DNA from: Siderastrea siderea
Lineage: Eukaryota; Cnidaria; Anthozoa; Scleractinia; Rhizangiidae
NCBI GenBank assembly: GCA_964030785.1
Contig: OZ034968.1
Span: 66,131,399 to 66,195,398 of the forward strand
Direction of reading: 5' to 3'
Length of the DNA stretch: 64,000 bases
Shown here: positions 11,940 through 24,572 of the stretch, one piece after another
How the letters are laid out: each line of letters begins with the position of its first letter
Position numbering within the stretch: position 1 is the first letter of the stretch
The notes under the pieces: generated by a model
What the model was told of the DNA's origin: nothing
Seen by the model: only the letters and a program-made list of their open reading frames with translations
The model's database searches: none
Position numbers and translations under genes: made by a program

Positions 11940-13659
11940 CAATTCTTTATACAGATAGCCTGATCAACAGACTTATAAACAAAATGGATGGCGTTCGCGA
12001 ATTAATCTCAACTCATGTTTTTGACGTGCTCGTACTAAGTGAAACTAAGCTTTCTCCGAACATAACTGACAACGCAGTCGATATACCGGGATACACGGTA
12101 GTTCGAAAAGAAAGCACTGGATCGGCTAAGTTGAACGGAAGTGGAGTTGAAGTGGAAGTGGAGAGAACAGTCTTTTCACTGTGAAAAATGACTTGGCAGC
12201 AAAAAATGAAGAACTGTTATGGATCGAAATTAACAGGCCGAAGTGCAAACCACTTTTGATTGCCGCTGCATAACGCCTCCAAACCGATTGATTGCCGCTG
12301 TATATAAGCCTCCAAACAGCCCCACAAGAAAGAAATGCTCATTAATGAGCTTTCATCTGAGAACATTTGTTTACTTTCTTACTTTGCTGAGTTGACGCTT
12401 GTCATCGCGTCACCTGCCGTGCCACTGTATCCTCGAATCAAAAGCCAAAATTTATCACCCTCGTCAGCCACTTTAAATGTCGTATATTCAGCGTATGCAG
12501 TGTTCCCATTTAAGTCCTTCAAGTCAACTCTCAACATCACGTCATCAGCGGCTGTCAAACGGTGGAGTTTGTCGTTTCCAAGCCAAAACACGCCCTTCAG
12601 AGTTCCAAATCCATTCTTGTAGGACGTCCAACCAAGATAAAAATCGACAGAGCCATCCAAACGTCTCTGAAAAACGGTCCAGCCTCCACCGTCCGTGGTC
12701 ATGTCACACAACGCGTACATCGGTTTGCCGCCATCTGGATTGATGGTGTACACTCCACTGGATGTGAAGCCATCTTGGAGAAGTTGGGAGCAACTTTTAA
12801 CTTCTATTGAGTTAGTTGAAAACGATAAATCTTAACAATACTCAAGTCCTTTTAGAAATTGAATCGCGCAAACACTCGAAGGATTTTGGGCTGAATTCCA
12901 GTAACTTGGAAAAGAGGCGTGCTCTCGCCTATCAGTTTACATCAGTGTGCGCAAATCGACCAGCAAATTTTTCATAAAGTAAAGCAATAGTAAATTGGTG
13001 ATGCACAACCAACCAGCATTCTTATCACACATAATGATGCCAGTTTTTCACTTACTGCAAGGCTTTCCTGTATAGCCATCGCTACATTTGCATCTTACAC
13101 TGTCATCCTGATAGTTTGGGATGCAGATTCCTTTGTCACCGCAAATAGAACTGTCCGCCTCACAGGCACTCTGTTTGAAAATGTGAATCAACATGGTTTT
13201 AGTTTTGTTGTTACTATTACATAATGATGCTTCACGAACATTATTACCGCTTTTTCCTTGACTTAATAGGTTTGCTAGTTAGCTGCGAGAACTGCAAACG
13301 ACTACTTTTTTTTTTCAAAATGGCAGGCGGTGAAACTGTAAGCGTATCGAACTCACCGAAGAACTGGGCGAAGAATCGGGGAGAAACAGGGATATTTGTA
13401 GAAGGTGATGTAGAAGGTGATAAAGAAGGTGATGTAGAAGGTGATGTAGAAATCAAAGGCACAGGACAGCAGAACTGAGGTAAGGTGAAAGTTTTATTGA
13501 ATCTTCGACATATTTCATCGCTGTTTGCTTTAAACAGCGTTCGGCAAGAACTCAGAATCCATGTTTCCTATAGCTCATGCAAAGACAAGGCACGCAAAAG
13601 CAAAAGCTGTCACGTTACCTGCACTCCTCTGTACTTGTAATCCTCATCCTCAGCAACTG
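11349..13659 (-). CDS. FReD gene B, 5'-truncated apple-EGF-fibrinogen gene
   Basis: On the minus strand three exons are intact: EGF 13170-13056 (115 bp), first fibrinogen exon 12803-12383 (421 bp) and last fibrinogen exon 11580-11349 (232 bp, stop at 11351-11349). All have GT-AG borders and the same phases as gene A. Upstream, only the tail of the apple exon is recognisable (about 13659-13619, ending YKYRGVQ before a GT donor). The signal peptide and most of the apple domain are missing and AT-rich DNA follows. The fibrinogen part has FSTKDNDND and WWYRNCHFANLNGLY and no stop, so the lectin domain was kept open or lost its start recently. A LINE fragment lies in the intron between the two fibrinogen exons. 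The product could be unexpressed, or may use an unseen upstream exon. Confidence 0.75.
11896..11938. repeat. (AAT)n microsatellite
   Basis: About 13 AAT units lie directly 5' of the LINE fragment, in the last intron of FReD gene B. Confidence 0.9.
11945..12340 (+). mobile_element. LINE endonuclease fragment (non-LTR retrotransposon)
   Basis: The plus-strand translation at 11970-12180 contains INKMDGVRELI, FDVLVLSETKL, ITDNAVDIPGYTVVRK. This is the layout of the N-terminal apurinic/apyrimidinic-type endonuclease of CR1/L2-like LINEs, including the SETKL motif with the catalytic Glu. Downstream to about 12340 matching residues are scattered over other frames with stops. No reverse transcriptase is present. 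It is a short dead fragment inserted antisense in an intron of FReD gene B. Confidence 0.65.
13401..13451. repeat. 12-bp tandem repeat (gaaggtgatgta)
   Basis: Four 12-bp units, three identical and one with gataaa in place of gatgta. In the plus frame starting at the ATG near 13320 they read as EGDV/EGDK repeats within a 52-codon open frame. No homologue is recognised, and the frame overlaps the first intron of gene B on the other strand. Confidence 0.8.
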
Positions 13660-14873
13660 TCAACAATTTTTAAATAAATATGTACTCAATGATATAAAAC
13701 TTGAAATAAATATCGGGATGTATTCACTGATGTAAAATTTAAAATAAATACATTGTATGTATGCAATGATATATAAAAACTTGGAGAGCAATCTATTTTG
13801 ATATGATAATAACACTTTTACAATCAAATATAATTTTAAATTCATTTGCATAGAGCTGTTTATATATTTTAGGCTTTTATGGGAGAGGAACAGAAGAGGG
13901 CAAGGACTAAGGAAGTGCACTGGAAAGCCTTCCACTCCCAGTGGCTTCCTACTCTCCCACTGTGTCTACATCCTCACAAAGCTGTTACATTAAATTATAA
14001 CCCTTAACTTCCCAGCAAAGGGTTAGAAGGTACCTGTATGTATTTTGTATCAAAAGTTTTAAAGGCAAATTTATGAGCTACGTTTTTGAGAAGAATTGTT
14101 TTTAAATTAAGGAAATAACAGTTTATGTACTGTATATTTTATAAATTAATCTTTCTGGACACCACTGTTTGTATCAAATCATTTCATATGAATACGTCTT
14201 TTATAAAAAAATCCATACATGTATATCAATAATATTACACAATTTTTCACTATAAATCGCTATTTACTTTTGAAATCTCCTTCAGTAAATTAAATTTTAA
14301 AGTGAACAATAAAAAGTGTTTTGTAATAAAATAAACTTAAAAAAATGTAAAGTAACGTAACAGTACAAGCTACGTATTTAGTAAAACAAAGTTCCATTGT
14401 TTTTAATTAATTCAATAGCAAATTGTGCATAAGGAAAATATTTTCTCAAAAAAAAAAACATTAATAGGGCTGTAGCCAAAAAAAAATTCTTGCACAGGAA
14501 ATAAGCCCAAAAAAACATTCTGGCAGGCTAAAAATCCCCCACCCCCCCCCCCCCATCACTTTTCTAATGGTCCGTCCCTTATAGCTGTTTCTGCACTGCT
14601 TGAAACTGATAATTAAAAATATATCCCCGAAGGGCACGTAGATTTTCTAATCTCACATTTTGTTATAGATACGATAAATTGGTAACTGGACTTCGTGTCT
14701 TACAACTTAGGGGTAATCGTGCTCGTAATTTCAAATCGTCCACGCCCTACTCCCTGAAATGTACTCCACTCAGTCCAATTACCAATACTTATCGTAGTGT
14801 AGTTCACCTGCTATCCTTTATTGTTTTAATTCTCAATTCAATTCTATTTTATATTTGTTTAATTCATTTACAG
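13660..14873. other. AT-rich non-coding DNA
   Basis: Very AT-rich, with short A and T runs and a poly-C patch at about 14538-14554. No exon-like sequence on either strand. It sits exactly where the missing 5' part of the apple exon of gene B should be, so it may mark the insertion or deletion that broke that gene. Confidence 0.45.
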
Positions 14874-15112
14874 TAACACGCAATTTTCAACTAAAGATGT
14901 TGACAACGACTTGATTGATAGAAACTGTGCCATAATGTACCGACGGAGGTGGTTGGTGGTATCACGAATGCCATCGAGCTAACCTCAACGGTTTATATCA
15001 TGGCGGGCCACATAATTCCTATGCTGATGGAGTCAACTGGTTTTCCTTTAGAGGGTTCTGGTACTCTCTGAAACGCACCGAGATGAAAGTGAGGCCCGTC
15101 CTTGGCCAGTAA
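14874..15112 (+). pseudogene. Orphan last exon of a FReD gene, frameshifted
   Basis: After a CAG acceptor at 14871-14873 the sequence matches the last exon of genes A and C. It first reads TQFSTKDVDNDL in one frame, then from about 14940 [18 protein letters not shown] and [12 protein letters not shown] in another, with a stop at 15110-15112. One indel near 14938-14942 breaks the frame. No apple, EGF or first fibrinogen exon precedes it on this strand. It is a relic of a further duplicated FReD gene lying between gene B and gene C. Confidence 0.8.
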
Positions 15113-15739
15113 AAGGACTAGGAGCACGACCGCTCCGGTACGTGACATCTATTCACAAAATTCATAAAGCGACATTAACATTTCTTTACTAACTGAATAT
15201 TTAAAAAGTTATAAAACTCTGCCCTCAACAACTTTTTCAAGGAGTCAATATAACATACACTGTAATATATCTGAGAAGTTTTGAAAATCTGCCCTCGACT
15301 TCTTATTTAGAGAGACACTAGTAAAAACTGTAACTTATAGGAGAAGTTTTGGAAGTCTGCCTCCAACGCTTATTTTCACGTAACTCTACAATGAAATAAT
15401 TTTGTTTCTGTATTGGATTTGCACCTTACTAACTAGCTTGTTTACTCCACTCAAGTAAAGAAACACAATATAACAAATGAAATATAAGCCTGTTAAAAAT
15501 CCCAACTTCTCATCACATCTCCGCTTTGTACATAGCTTGGCTTTGGAATTCAAAATGGGATTGCCGTGAACTGAACAAATCCAGCAAATGGCCAGAGCGA
15601 CCTTGAACACGGGCCTTAGGATAACAAGTCCTGAGCGCCCGTAACTCTTACTAGATTGGAGGAGGGGAGCAACTCTAAAGCTCTAAGCAAAATATCCAAC
15701 ATACCGTTTTGAATTTGTCTAGGAACATTTTGCTTTGGT

Positions 15740-16010
15740 ATGTTTCCATGGCAACCAAATATTGACAGATATATTTACCATATTATTTCAATCCTTCGTT
15801 ATTGCGCCAAAGTGATTATTTCACACTGCACTAGACAGCTAAACTACAGCCGAATCCATTATAACCGTTTTCATCTTTCACCGTTGAAAAATCAAATCAT
15901 ATCACTATCATTTACTTCCCAAACAATCGGAAGGCTCGAAACGTCAGCTTTCATAATTTCGTTACAGTGGCCAATTTACCTTATCAACTCAGTTAATACC
16001 GTCTTTCCAA
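15740..16010 (+). repeat. Dispersed repeat related to 9066-9690
   Basis: The block around 15930-15990 (ctcgaaacgtcag, then gtggccaatttaccttat and caactcagtta) matches the plus strand at 9597-9660. The 115-codon frame over it is probably incidental. This looks like the 3' part of an interspersed element whose family I cannot name. Confidence 0.45.
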
Positions 16011-16648
16011 AAACACCATTTAGTCGTACTGTTTGTGGTTTACATTTTGCACCCCACAACGTTTTTTCAATCAGATTTTTATACTAACACTTCAAAATTT
16101 GCAATCTATATTTTAATTAAGGGCTTCTGTTCCTAAGACAACTTTATTAATTTTTAATGTTGGTCAGACGGTACAGATTAGGTCAGTTTAATTCGTCTTC
16201 AATTTGAACATCCGTGCTCCTTTTTGGCTAACTTCTTTTTCTTCCCCTCTGCCTTCAGTAAACTGTTATTTAAAAAGCATTCGATATCTTATCAGAGCCT
16301 CTGACAAATCCGTGTATAATGAAACACCACTGGGCAACTGGTTGCGAAACTGAGCTGATTATTTAACGTGCAATGTAAACAGTATTCACCTGCACTCATG
16401 CACGCACGGAAATTAAAACAAATTGGTATTCTATCAGCAATAACGACTCTCGCCGAAGAAAATGTGCAACTTCATAAAAGACCTTTTTTTTAAATACGAA
16501 AGGTGCAAATCTTGAAGAATTGAAAACAGTTTGCAAAACAGAAAGAAGTCGAAGTCTTTAATTTAATAAAGGCTTTTTGACATTAATATTTTAGACGTAC
16601 ATAAATGTTTTATAAGTGGTTTTAAGCAGATAAGTACCGTTTGAAAAA

Positions 16649-19600
16649 ATGTTTGCCGTTGTCGTTTCTCTGTTATCGATTGAAAACATGAATCTTTTCT
16701 TAGTACTGTTATTCTCCTGCACGGCTGTTTTTGCTGTAAGTCGTATAAAAGACTTTGACTTAGAAGCCATCAATTTTGCTAAAAAGATAAATGGAAAAAG
16801 GCTCAATGGAAGTGTATTCGAAGAGATTCCAGTAGATTCTGAGATCTCTTGTCAAATAGCGTGTGTTAAAGACATTCGTTGTTTATCTTACAACTTTGGA
16901 GCCACAAAGGATGAAGGCAAATTCATCTGTCAGCTGAGCGACTCTGATCGATTCACAAGTCGTGAAAACTTCATAGAAGATAGTGAGTTGGTATACAGAG
17001 GAATACAGGTAACCTTGTTTGAAAAATCTGAAATATCATGAATTACAGTACCTGACGTTACACCTGTATTAATCGGCCCTTTATCAGGCGGCCACCAGGA
17101 AAACTCCCTGTTTATAATTATTTACTGTAAATAAACTTGCTCTATTAAGCCTACGCGGTCACTTTTTAGGAACTGTCTCCCAGCTGCAACGAGTTATGTT
17201 TATTGCTTTAACCTCATGTCACTTACGAAACGGTCACTTTGTAGGAAGAAACTATACGCTTATCGAGTTTATGAATTTCGTTTTATAAATCGCAAAAGGA
17301 GATATAAAACGCTTTGAGGGCGTGAGATTTTGATTTCGCTGCGTCCCTTTTATACCAATGGAACCAGCATTTTTAATACGCTTAGTTAGCGATTTCACAA
17401 GGGTAACCGATTAACACGCTCACTGGAATGCTTTAATGTCGAGACTTGTAAAGGTCGTAGATAAACTCACATTTCTTTCTCGATACTTTATAAATTGGCC
17501 AATTTCGAATTGCTTTTAGCCTCTTCATAAAAGCGAGGTCTGGAGCACAGCCTTTTATATGAAAATGAGTTTTCATTCACATGCCAATAAACCTAATTTT
17601 CATGTGAAGGTTGTGCACCTAGCCTCGCTTTGATAGGGAGGCTCAAGACAATGCGGAAATGGCCTATTCGAAAGAGGTTTCGTTCCCTTGGGAGTTCGAG
17701 TTAGCGGGGTGATACAAGCAACTAGAGTTATCACCATTAACGTTGCCATGGACAGCAATATTTTTAATATTTTTGTATTATTTTTATTATTTTTATACTT
17801 TTTTATTTATTTTACTTTTTTAACATTTTTTACAAACCATGCGGTATGATAGCTCCAACTTTGAAGAGATGAGCACGGTTCCTTTTTTGTTTTTTTGTTT
17901 TGTTTTTTTTGTTTTGGCTGAAAATAGAGCATCTGCGAATCTGACAGCTCGCCTTGTGGTGAAAAAGGAATCTGCATCCCTGAATACTACCGTGACAGCT
18001 TCAGGTGCAATTGCTCAAGTGGTTACATAGGAAACCCCTGCGGTAAGCTATTGTAGCAAGTAAAGCTACGTAATCTATTATTCAATCACAAATGCAAAGA
18101 CTGAGTACAGAATGCTATTTGCCGTTTTGCAGTTTGCAGTTTGCAGTTTTGCAGCGTTTGGGATAATCTTGATATAAAAGCATTAATGGACATTTCCTTA
18201 AACGTCTCAGCCAAGTAATTGCTTGGATGTTTGAGTGTAGTTCTGGAGAAAATGCTGAATTTTTCATGATCTTTTCAAAAACTCAGCTAGATATTAATTT
18301 ACTACACTTTTGCAGAGCCAATAAAAAGCTGTTCCCATCTCCTTCAAAATGGTGTCAATTTAAGTGGCGTGTACACCATCAATCCAGATGGCGGCGAACC
18401 AATGCAAGTGTTTTGTGACATGACCACGGACGGTGGAGGCTGGACCGTTTTTCAAAGACGTTTGGATGGTTCCGTGGATTCTTACCTTGGATGGGCGTCC
18501 TACAAAAACGGGTTTGGAAATCTGAACGGCGAATTCTGGCTTGGAAACGACGATCTTCACCGTTTGACAGTCGCTGATGACGTCATGCTAAGAGTTGACC
18601 TGGAAGACTTCGACGGCGACATCAGATACGCTGAGTACTCGGCTTTTAAGGTGGCAAACGAGGGTGATAAATACCGACTTTCGATTGAAGGGTACAGTGG
18701 CACGGCCAGAGACTCAATGGCTGGTGGACGAACAACAAAGTAAGACAACTACTGTTCTCAGAATATTGTGTTTCCTCGAAAAAGAACGGGTAACTGTTGT
18801 TCTTTTATGTGCCCCAAAAGTGAGTGTTATTGTCAGGATTTTTTATAGTTTTGGGGGGTGAGGACAATCATCTTGAACGTTACCTTAATGGGAGCGATTA
18901 TCCGACAAGCAAATACGGTAAGTACTAAGGTAATTCATCGTCGTTCGAGTAATTTAATAAAAATTCCTTAAATGTAACGGCCCCCTAAAGTAACCTCTAT
19001 TTTGTGACAATCCTAGTAATTCCCATGCAAAGATAATGACCCACCCACCCCCAACCTCGAATGAAAGAAGCAGATCCTAACACTAGCTACTCGCTCGGGT
19101 TTAACACAACAAAGGAGACTAATGTCGCGCATGCGCACAATTCTATTTGAAATGCCTTGAATTTCATTCGAAACGCGGGAAAAGAGGAGATGGCGGCGGT
19201 CGTGCTGACAGCTTTGATTTCATTGAATGTTTATCCTGTGTTCTGGGGCAAAGGACGCCGTAAGAATGTATAGTTGTTGAATAACTTCCAAATTCAGGTC
19301 ATCATCTCAGCTTTTCCGTTAAGATAATTCATCGTGAGGAAAATCGCAGCAAAGGATTGCAAATCTGAGAAATGAGACGAGTCAGAAAAGGCGACGGTGA
19401 ATTGAAAACTCGTGGCAAGCAGACGAAAGTTTTGCCTTCCTGTCTTTGTTCTTCATCATCTTAACAGACTTCAACGCAAGACCAAGTACTGTTTAACAAT
19501 AAAGTAAGTTGAACGTGAATGGAAGTGCGTAATGTTTGTCGCATTGAAGGATAATTTGTGCTTGAAAGGGGCAGAAAGACAAATTCCTTGACAAGAGGGA

Positions 19601-22600
19601 GGTAAAAAGTGGCGTCCGCCTCGTAAACTACATGTTTTGGGGTTGTGAATGATTTCTGACGTTAAAAAAACGGAACATATAGCCGAGGCAAAAGTAAAAA
19701 TCGATACGATCAAGGAATTATATGGTTTTTGCTGCTTAAGCGAAAATATTGTGCCCAGACGCAAGCAGTTAACAGCGCAACTGCAATAGAAAAGCTCAAT
19801 TTTATTCCAAACAAATATTTTGCTTCAAGTATCCGAGACTTTTGTCGGGGGTTTTGGTACACGAAATCCCTTTTGCTGGTAACAGTTTATTAATTAAGGT
19901 AGCGACTTTTCAAGAAAAGATATTAATAAAAGTGGCAGGGCTCAACAGGGAGTCGTCAAGGTGTGTATCACTGTCAACGACATACGATGAAAATTACGCT
20001 ACCGTCGCATCTCAGTCTACTTTGCCTCGTTCATTCGTTTGGCTACTTTGATTTCTAAAAACTCCAGCCATGAAACAGTATGAAATATCGATTCTTATCA
20101 GGGGTTTTTTAATTGTATTGCCACGATTTGTAAAAAGGAAACCCAACAAGATGACGCGCCAGCAGAAAACTGTGAAAAAAATAACTCGAATCTTGTCGCC
20201 AGAGAGGTGTTGTTTGGGCTATATATCCTACAATAGGGCTTGGTACAGCGATCGCTTTCAACCGAGAATAGAATAATAAGGTAAGAATAAGTTAGGCTAA
20301 ACAGTGTTAACTTTAAAGTGGCAAGGCGTGCGGAAAGGAACGGGGAAAGCGAGGCTACAAGAACGTCAAAATAGTTCCGTGAGATGAAAGAAACAAGGAC
20401 AAGAGCGGCAGCTGTTATCAATAAAAGCACGCGGAATGAGAATTTTAAACTTAAAGTGATCGGTACTTCACCAAAAACCTACGAATTAGTTATAATACTG
20501 AAGAAAACTACCCAGTTAGTGATGTTCTAGGAACTGTTTAAAGTTTATTAAGGAACAATACATAGAAATTTCACCTCCATGTCTTTTAAACAGACCTATT
20601 CATAATGTGTCGAATTTGCTCTTTACATGTTAAGCTTAAAGTACATTGTGAGTTGTATTAATTTTTATGATTGTACACTGTGTTTAATACTAAACAAGAT
20701 TCATATAAGTACATTTCCAATTAGAAAAGTTTAATTCCAGACATAAAATGTACACATAGCATCTACTAAAAATAGAAAATATCATGTTTGAAAAGCAGCA
20801 CACACAGATCTAGAAAGAACAAATAAATTATTTGTCCTACTCTTTACTTTTCTTGAACATAATAAAAAAAATTATTTACCTGTAAAACCCAGCAAAATAA
20901 CCAGTAACAGTTCTTTTGTGTTTAGTTTACACTGTAAAATTTACCTGTGCTTGAAGTAATGAAACATTTGGTTCTCTTTTATTTAAAAAAAAAATACACA
21001 TAACCTATCTAGAAGATCACTAAAATTGTAGAAAAGCCGCTCTTTCTTTTCTTACCTAAAATACTAATAACTATATTTGTAACATGAACTCTCAGTATGA
21101 AAAAGAACACATGCACATGATTTTGGTTTGTCTTTCTTGGGAATATGTCTGAATTCACACAAAGACCAACAACTCCAAGCTGGCTTGATAGCTCAGTTGC
21201 TAAGAGTGCTGCACTGCTATCATAAATAAATAAATAAATAAACACTTTATTTCAGTAGGGTGCATAATAACAGACAAACTGTAGTCTCCCTTATGGCCCT
21301 ACGAAACATCCAGGTCGAATTGGAATTTGGAAATGTTGGTTTTTATGGAGGGAGGAAAACCGGAGTACCCGGAGAAAACCCTCGGAACAAGGACGAGAAC
21401 CAACAACAAACTCAACCCACATAAATTATGACACCCGGACCTGGAAGCGAACCCGGGCCACACTGGTGGAAGGCGAGTGCTCTCACCACTGCGCCATCCC
21501 TGCTCCCCCATTGGGTTGACATGTATATCCCAACCAAGCCTGTATTTTTTCAGACTTTTTTTGCAGTTGCCTAAGTTGCACACACAGCTGCCATGGTCTT
21601 CCATTTCGTTAAACTCCTAATCTGCTCAAATGAAAACCTAGAGTATGTGGGACCAGTTAGGGACTCGTCAGTTTTCTAAAGGAACAGGGGGAGGGCAATG
21701 AAATGTTATGGATCCAAAATCAATTTTGATCCCTCAGAGGACTGGTTGTTTTGGATGACCATAAGACAAGGCAAGTTCCTTTATTTCCTTTAACAAACTT
21801 AGGAGGACAACAGGGACAAAGTTACAAGTTAAAGTTAAGAGTTGCCAAGTTTTACTTGCCATTTCTAACCACTTGCAATGTATTTTGTGGAGTCAGCTTC
21901 TTGAAAACTTACTGACAAGACAACAACTATGTGAAAATCCTTTGGTTCACAAACGTTTTCTAAGAATATATATCAACAGCCCAAACATAAGCTCATGAAC
22001 TTATATTCAAGGTTACTGGATGTTGGTCTTCTTTAAAATCTCCTCCTGAAAGAAAAGGTTTCAAGACTGGTAAGACTGATGGAAAACTATGATAGGTGCT
22101 AACTGTGTACATAACCTAAGGCTTCCTGTTGCTATTAAAATTAGACTCCTTTATTTAACATTTTAAAGGGTAGCTCTTTCAGAAGTCAAGGCATTTACTA
22201 TCAATAGGAGCCCTTAGAGTGTTAGAGCATAATTATGCATCGTAATTGTCCAATCAGGATAAAGCAAGACTTTCCTGGGATAAACCTATTAATATTAATC
22301 GATTCATAAGTGAGGTGCGAAGTAACGGTCGAGTTGCTTTTTGATCCTTCATGTTGTGTGTGAGCATGTGAATTAAGATACTGATTTTTAGATGCTCGCA
22401 GACCACTTCATTTAGAACTAATACCAGGATTCTACTTCCCTGAATAAAATTATACAACATAACCACCTTTCTGTCAAAAAACTAAGGTAGTTTTAGACTA
22501 TGCAAGGCAAAAATTGACGGCAAAAACACTTTACTAGTGACAAACACAAATCAAATCATACAAAACTGAATTAATTCCAACAAGGAATCCTTTGGTGTAA

Positions 22601-24572
22601 ATAAGGCAACAAGAGGCCCATTGGCTAATGAGACAGGACTCTTGCTTTACAAATTTTAACGGCCAAAAAGTCAATGTTTGTAAACATCAAATGTTCTCTT
22701 TATGTCCTTAAAATTCTTCAAGCAAAATTATTTTGCATTTCCACTTTCACAAATGGCCTTTTGGATCGTTATAAAAAACTTAAACAGTCCATCGGATGAC
22801 TACAGAATGAAAAAACTTCTAAATGAAGATCAAACGGAAAACCGAGCGAAAGCTGAAAGCTGAAAGTGTGAACTGAAATGATATTGTACAAGTTTATTTT
22901 AATGTTATTTAAGCTGAGATAATTCCCGTTTGCCTGCATTGTTAATCAGCTAGTGATTAACTGCAGGTCTTCTAAAGTAGTTTCATGGTTTTTTGCACCT
23001 CCTTGACTCTGAGATTACTTGACCGCTGAGTCAGACCGCCACGGCCCCTTCAAACAAGGAAAGTTCACTGATCGATTGATGTGTAGCAAAAGCTAACAAA
23101 AACTTGCAAGGGAACACTAATTTTTAAAATTGTGAGGGGGATAGCTTACCTACTTCGGTAAAAACGGCAGCTGTAAGACTTCGAATATCCCTGTCCTCTC
23201 AGTCTTTGAATCCCTCCTGATTTTATTATGACATCTAATCTTGTCTCCCTCACTTCATAGAACCATATATTTTCTTGCGGTGTGAAGGAAAAATTTTCCT
23301 GCTCACAAATGCAAAAGCCCGTGCTAAACACTCGTTTTCCGCTTTAAAATACCTTAAACCAATTTCTTTATGCCACCGAGAAGTTAGAAAAGCGCCTGGA
23401 ATTGCCATATGTACCAAAAAGGTTAAGAATAAGTGATCAAGCAATGAAAACTACATCGTTTACTCAGGCCGCCATCTTTGTTTATTTCACTGGCGCGCAC
23501 GTTTCAGGAATCTGGGTACTAGGAAAATGATTAACCAATCAGACAAAAGTCTCCTTTGTTGTTTAACACAGCACTCACTGAGCCCACAGGGTACCCAGAC
23601 AATCTGTTTGAATTTCAGTATGGGAATATTACGAGCTTCGTATTTAAAGCAAAATATCGGGGGTAATGTTGATATTTTCTTCAAAATAAACGCAAACTTA
23701 ACTCGATTGTGTGGTTTGTATTTTGAAGGTCTAGCGTAAGGCGTTTTAATACCTGAGCGTAAGGTAAACGCCGAACACTAGACCTTCAGAATCGCCAATA
23801 TACGCCATTTACAGCTACAAGGATGACAAACCACAACAATTGAGGCACGTTTACGTTTATTTTGAAGAAAATATCAACATTACCTGCATTACACCCCATA
23901 TTTTGCCTTAAATGCGAAGCTGGGAATATTCCCATACAAATCCTTCAAAATTCAAACTGATTGGCCGGGTCCCCTGTGACGGAGCCTAGCCTTTTTGTTG
24001 AGTTTACTTTTTTAAGAATCAACACAAGGTATGTTGAGGATTATATTGAAGCAGCATCTTCGCGGTCGGATTCGCCATGTTGAATGAGTTTCTTGACTTC
24101 AAGTACTCACGAAGAGCTGTCCAAATAAAATGTCCAACCGAAAGTTGCGACCCCTCAATCCTGCTCATAGTGACCTTTAGAATAGAGTTTGCGAGTTCGA
24201 GACCGAGTACAAGTACGAGAACCATTGTTTTCTTCCGTAAAAGCTTGTTTTGTATTTGCCCAGCCCATCCCTTACCTGTTATTTTCAGATGTTATCTTTT
24301 TATCTTTTCAACTTATTTTCTTTGTCTAATTCCCTCACAGCAACATGAAATTTACAACTATGGATAACGACAACGACATGTCAAATGGAAACTGCGCAAA
24401 GCAGTACAAAGGGGCGTGGTGGTATAACAACTGCCTTAACTCCAATCTCAATGGTTTGTATCCTGGTGGAGCACATGAATCATACGCTGATGGAGTCAAC
24501 TGGGCCACTTTTAGAGGGCTTAAGTATTCACTTAAACGCACCGAGATGAAAGTGAGACCCGTTGGTCAATAG
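16649..24572 (+). CDS. Secreted apple-EGF-fibrinogen domain protein (FReD gene C), 4 exons
   Basis: Exons 16649-17008, 17928-18042, 18316-18739 and 24341-24572 join in frame into 376 residues. Borders are GT-AG and phases equal those of gene A. The second ATG at 16688 gives the more typical signal peptide ([16 protein letters not shown]), so that start is at least as likely. The apple domain has [17 protein letters not shown]. The EGF exon is again 115 bp and ends [12 protein letters not shown]. The fibrinogen domain has [17 protein letters not shown] and [15 protein letters not shown]. The third intron is 5.6 kb, against 0.7 kb in gene A, and holds a SINE insertion. Probable secreted lectin-like protein; the linked terminal exon at 24341 is inferred from matching phase and family pattern across that long intron. 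Confidence 0.87.
21180..21224 (+). mobile_element. tRNA-like head of a SINE, interrupted
   Basis: GATAGCTCAGTTGCTAAGAG resembles a tRNA A-box region, as at the 5' end of tRNA-derived SINEs. It stops abruptly at the (ATAA)n tail of the oppositely oriented SINE at 21225, so it was probably the target or has been truncated. Confidence 0.4.
21225..21510 (-). mobile_element. tRNA-derived SINE
   Basis: On the minus strand the element begins GGGGAGCAGGGATGGCGCAG. It has an A-box-like GGCGCAGTGGTGAGAGC and a B-box-like GGTTCGCTTCC about 30 bp on, then a tRNA-unrelated body with ttctccgggtactccgg, and ends in a (TTTA)n tail at about 21241-21225. This arrangement is typical of V/CR1-tailed SINEs, and corals carry families like it. 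A former RNA polymerase III promoter is implied. Confidence 0.75.

Larger units (their letters stand above)
18740..24340. other. Long third intron of FReD gene C
   Basis: Contains no recognisable protein-coding gene. It carries a minus-strand tRNA-derived SINE (21225-21510) inserted next to the tRNA-like head of another element (21180-21224), plus AT-rich unique DNA. It is about eight times longer than the matching intron of gene A. Confidence 0.55.

Noticed and set aside
12335..12810. Plus-strand frames over the FReD gene B exons
   Set aside because: They are antisense shadows of the fibrinogen domain read on the minus strand.
15386..15610. Minus-strand frame with a signal-peptide-like start, considered as the missing first exon of FReD gene B
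   Set aside because: It begins with GTG, lacks apple-domain cysteine spacing and the YNFG-type motif, and does not end at a matching phase-0 donor.
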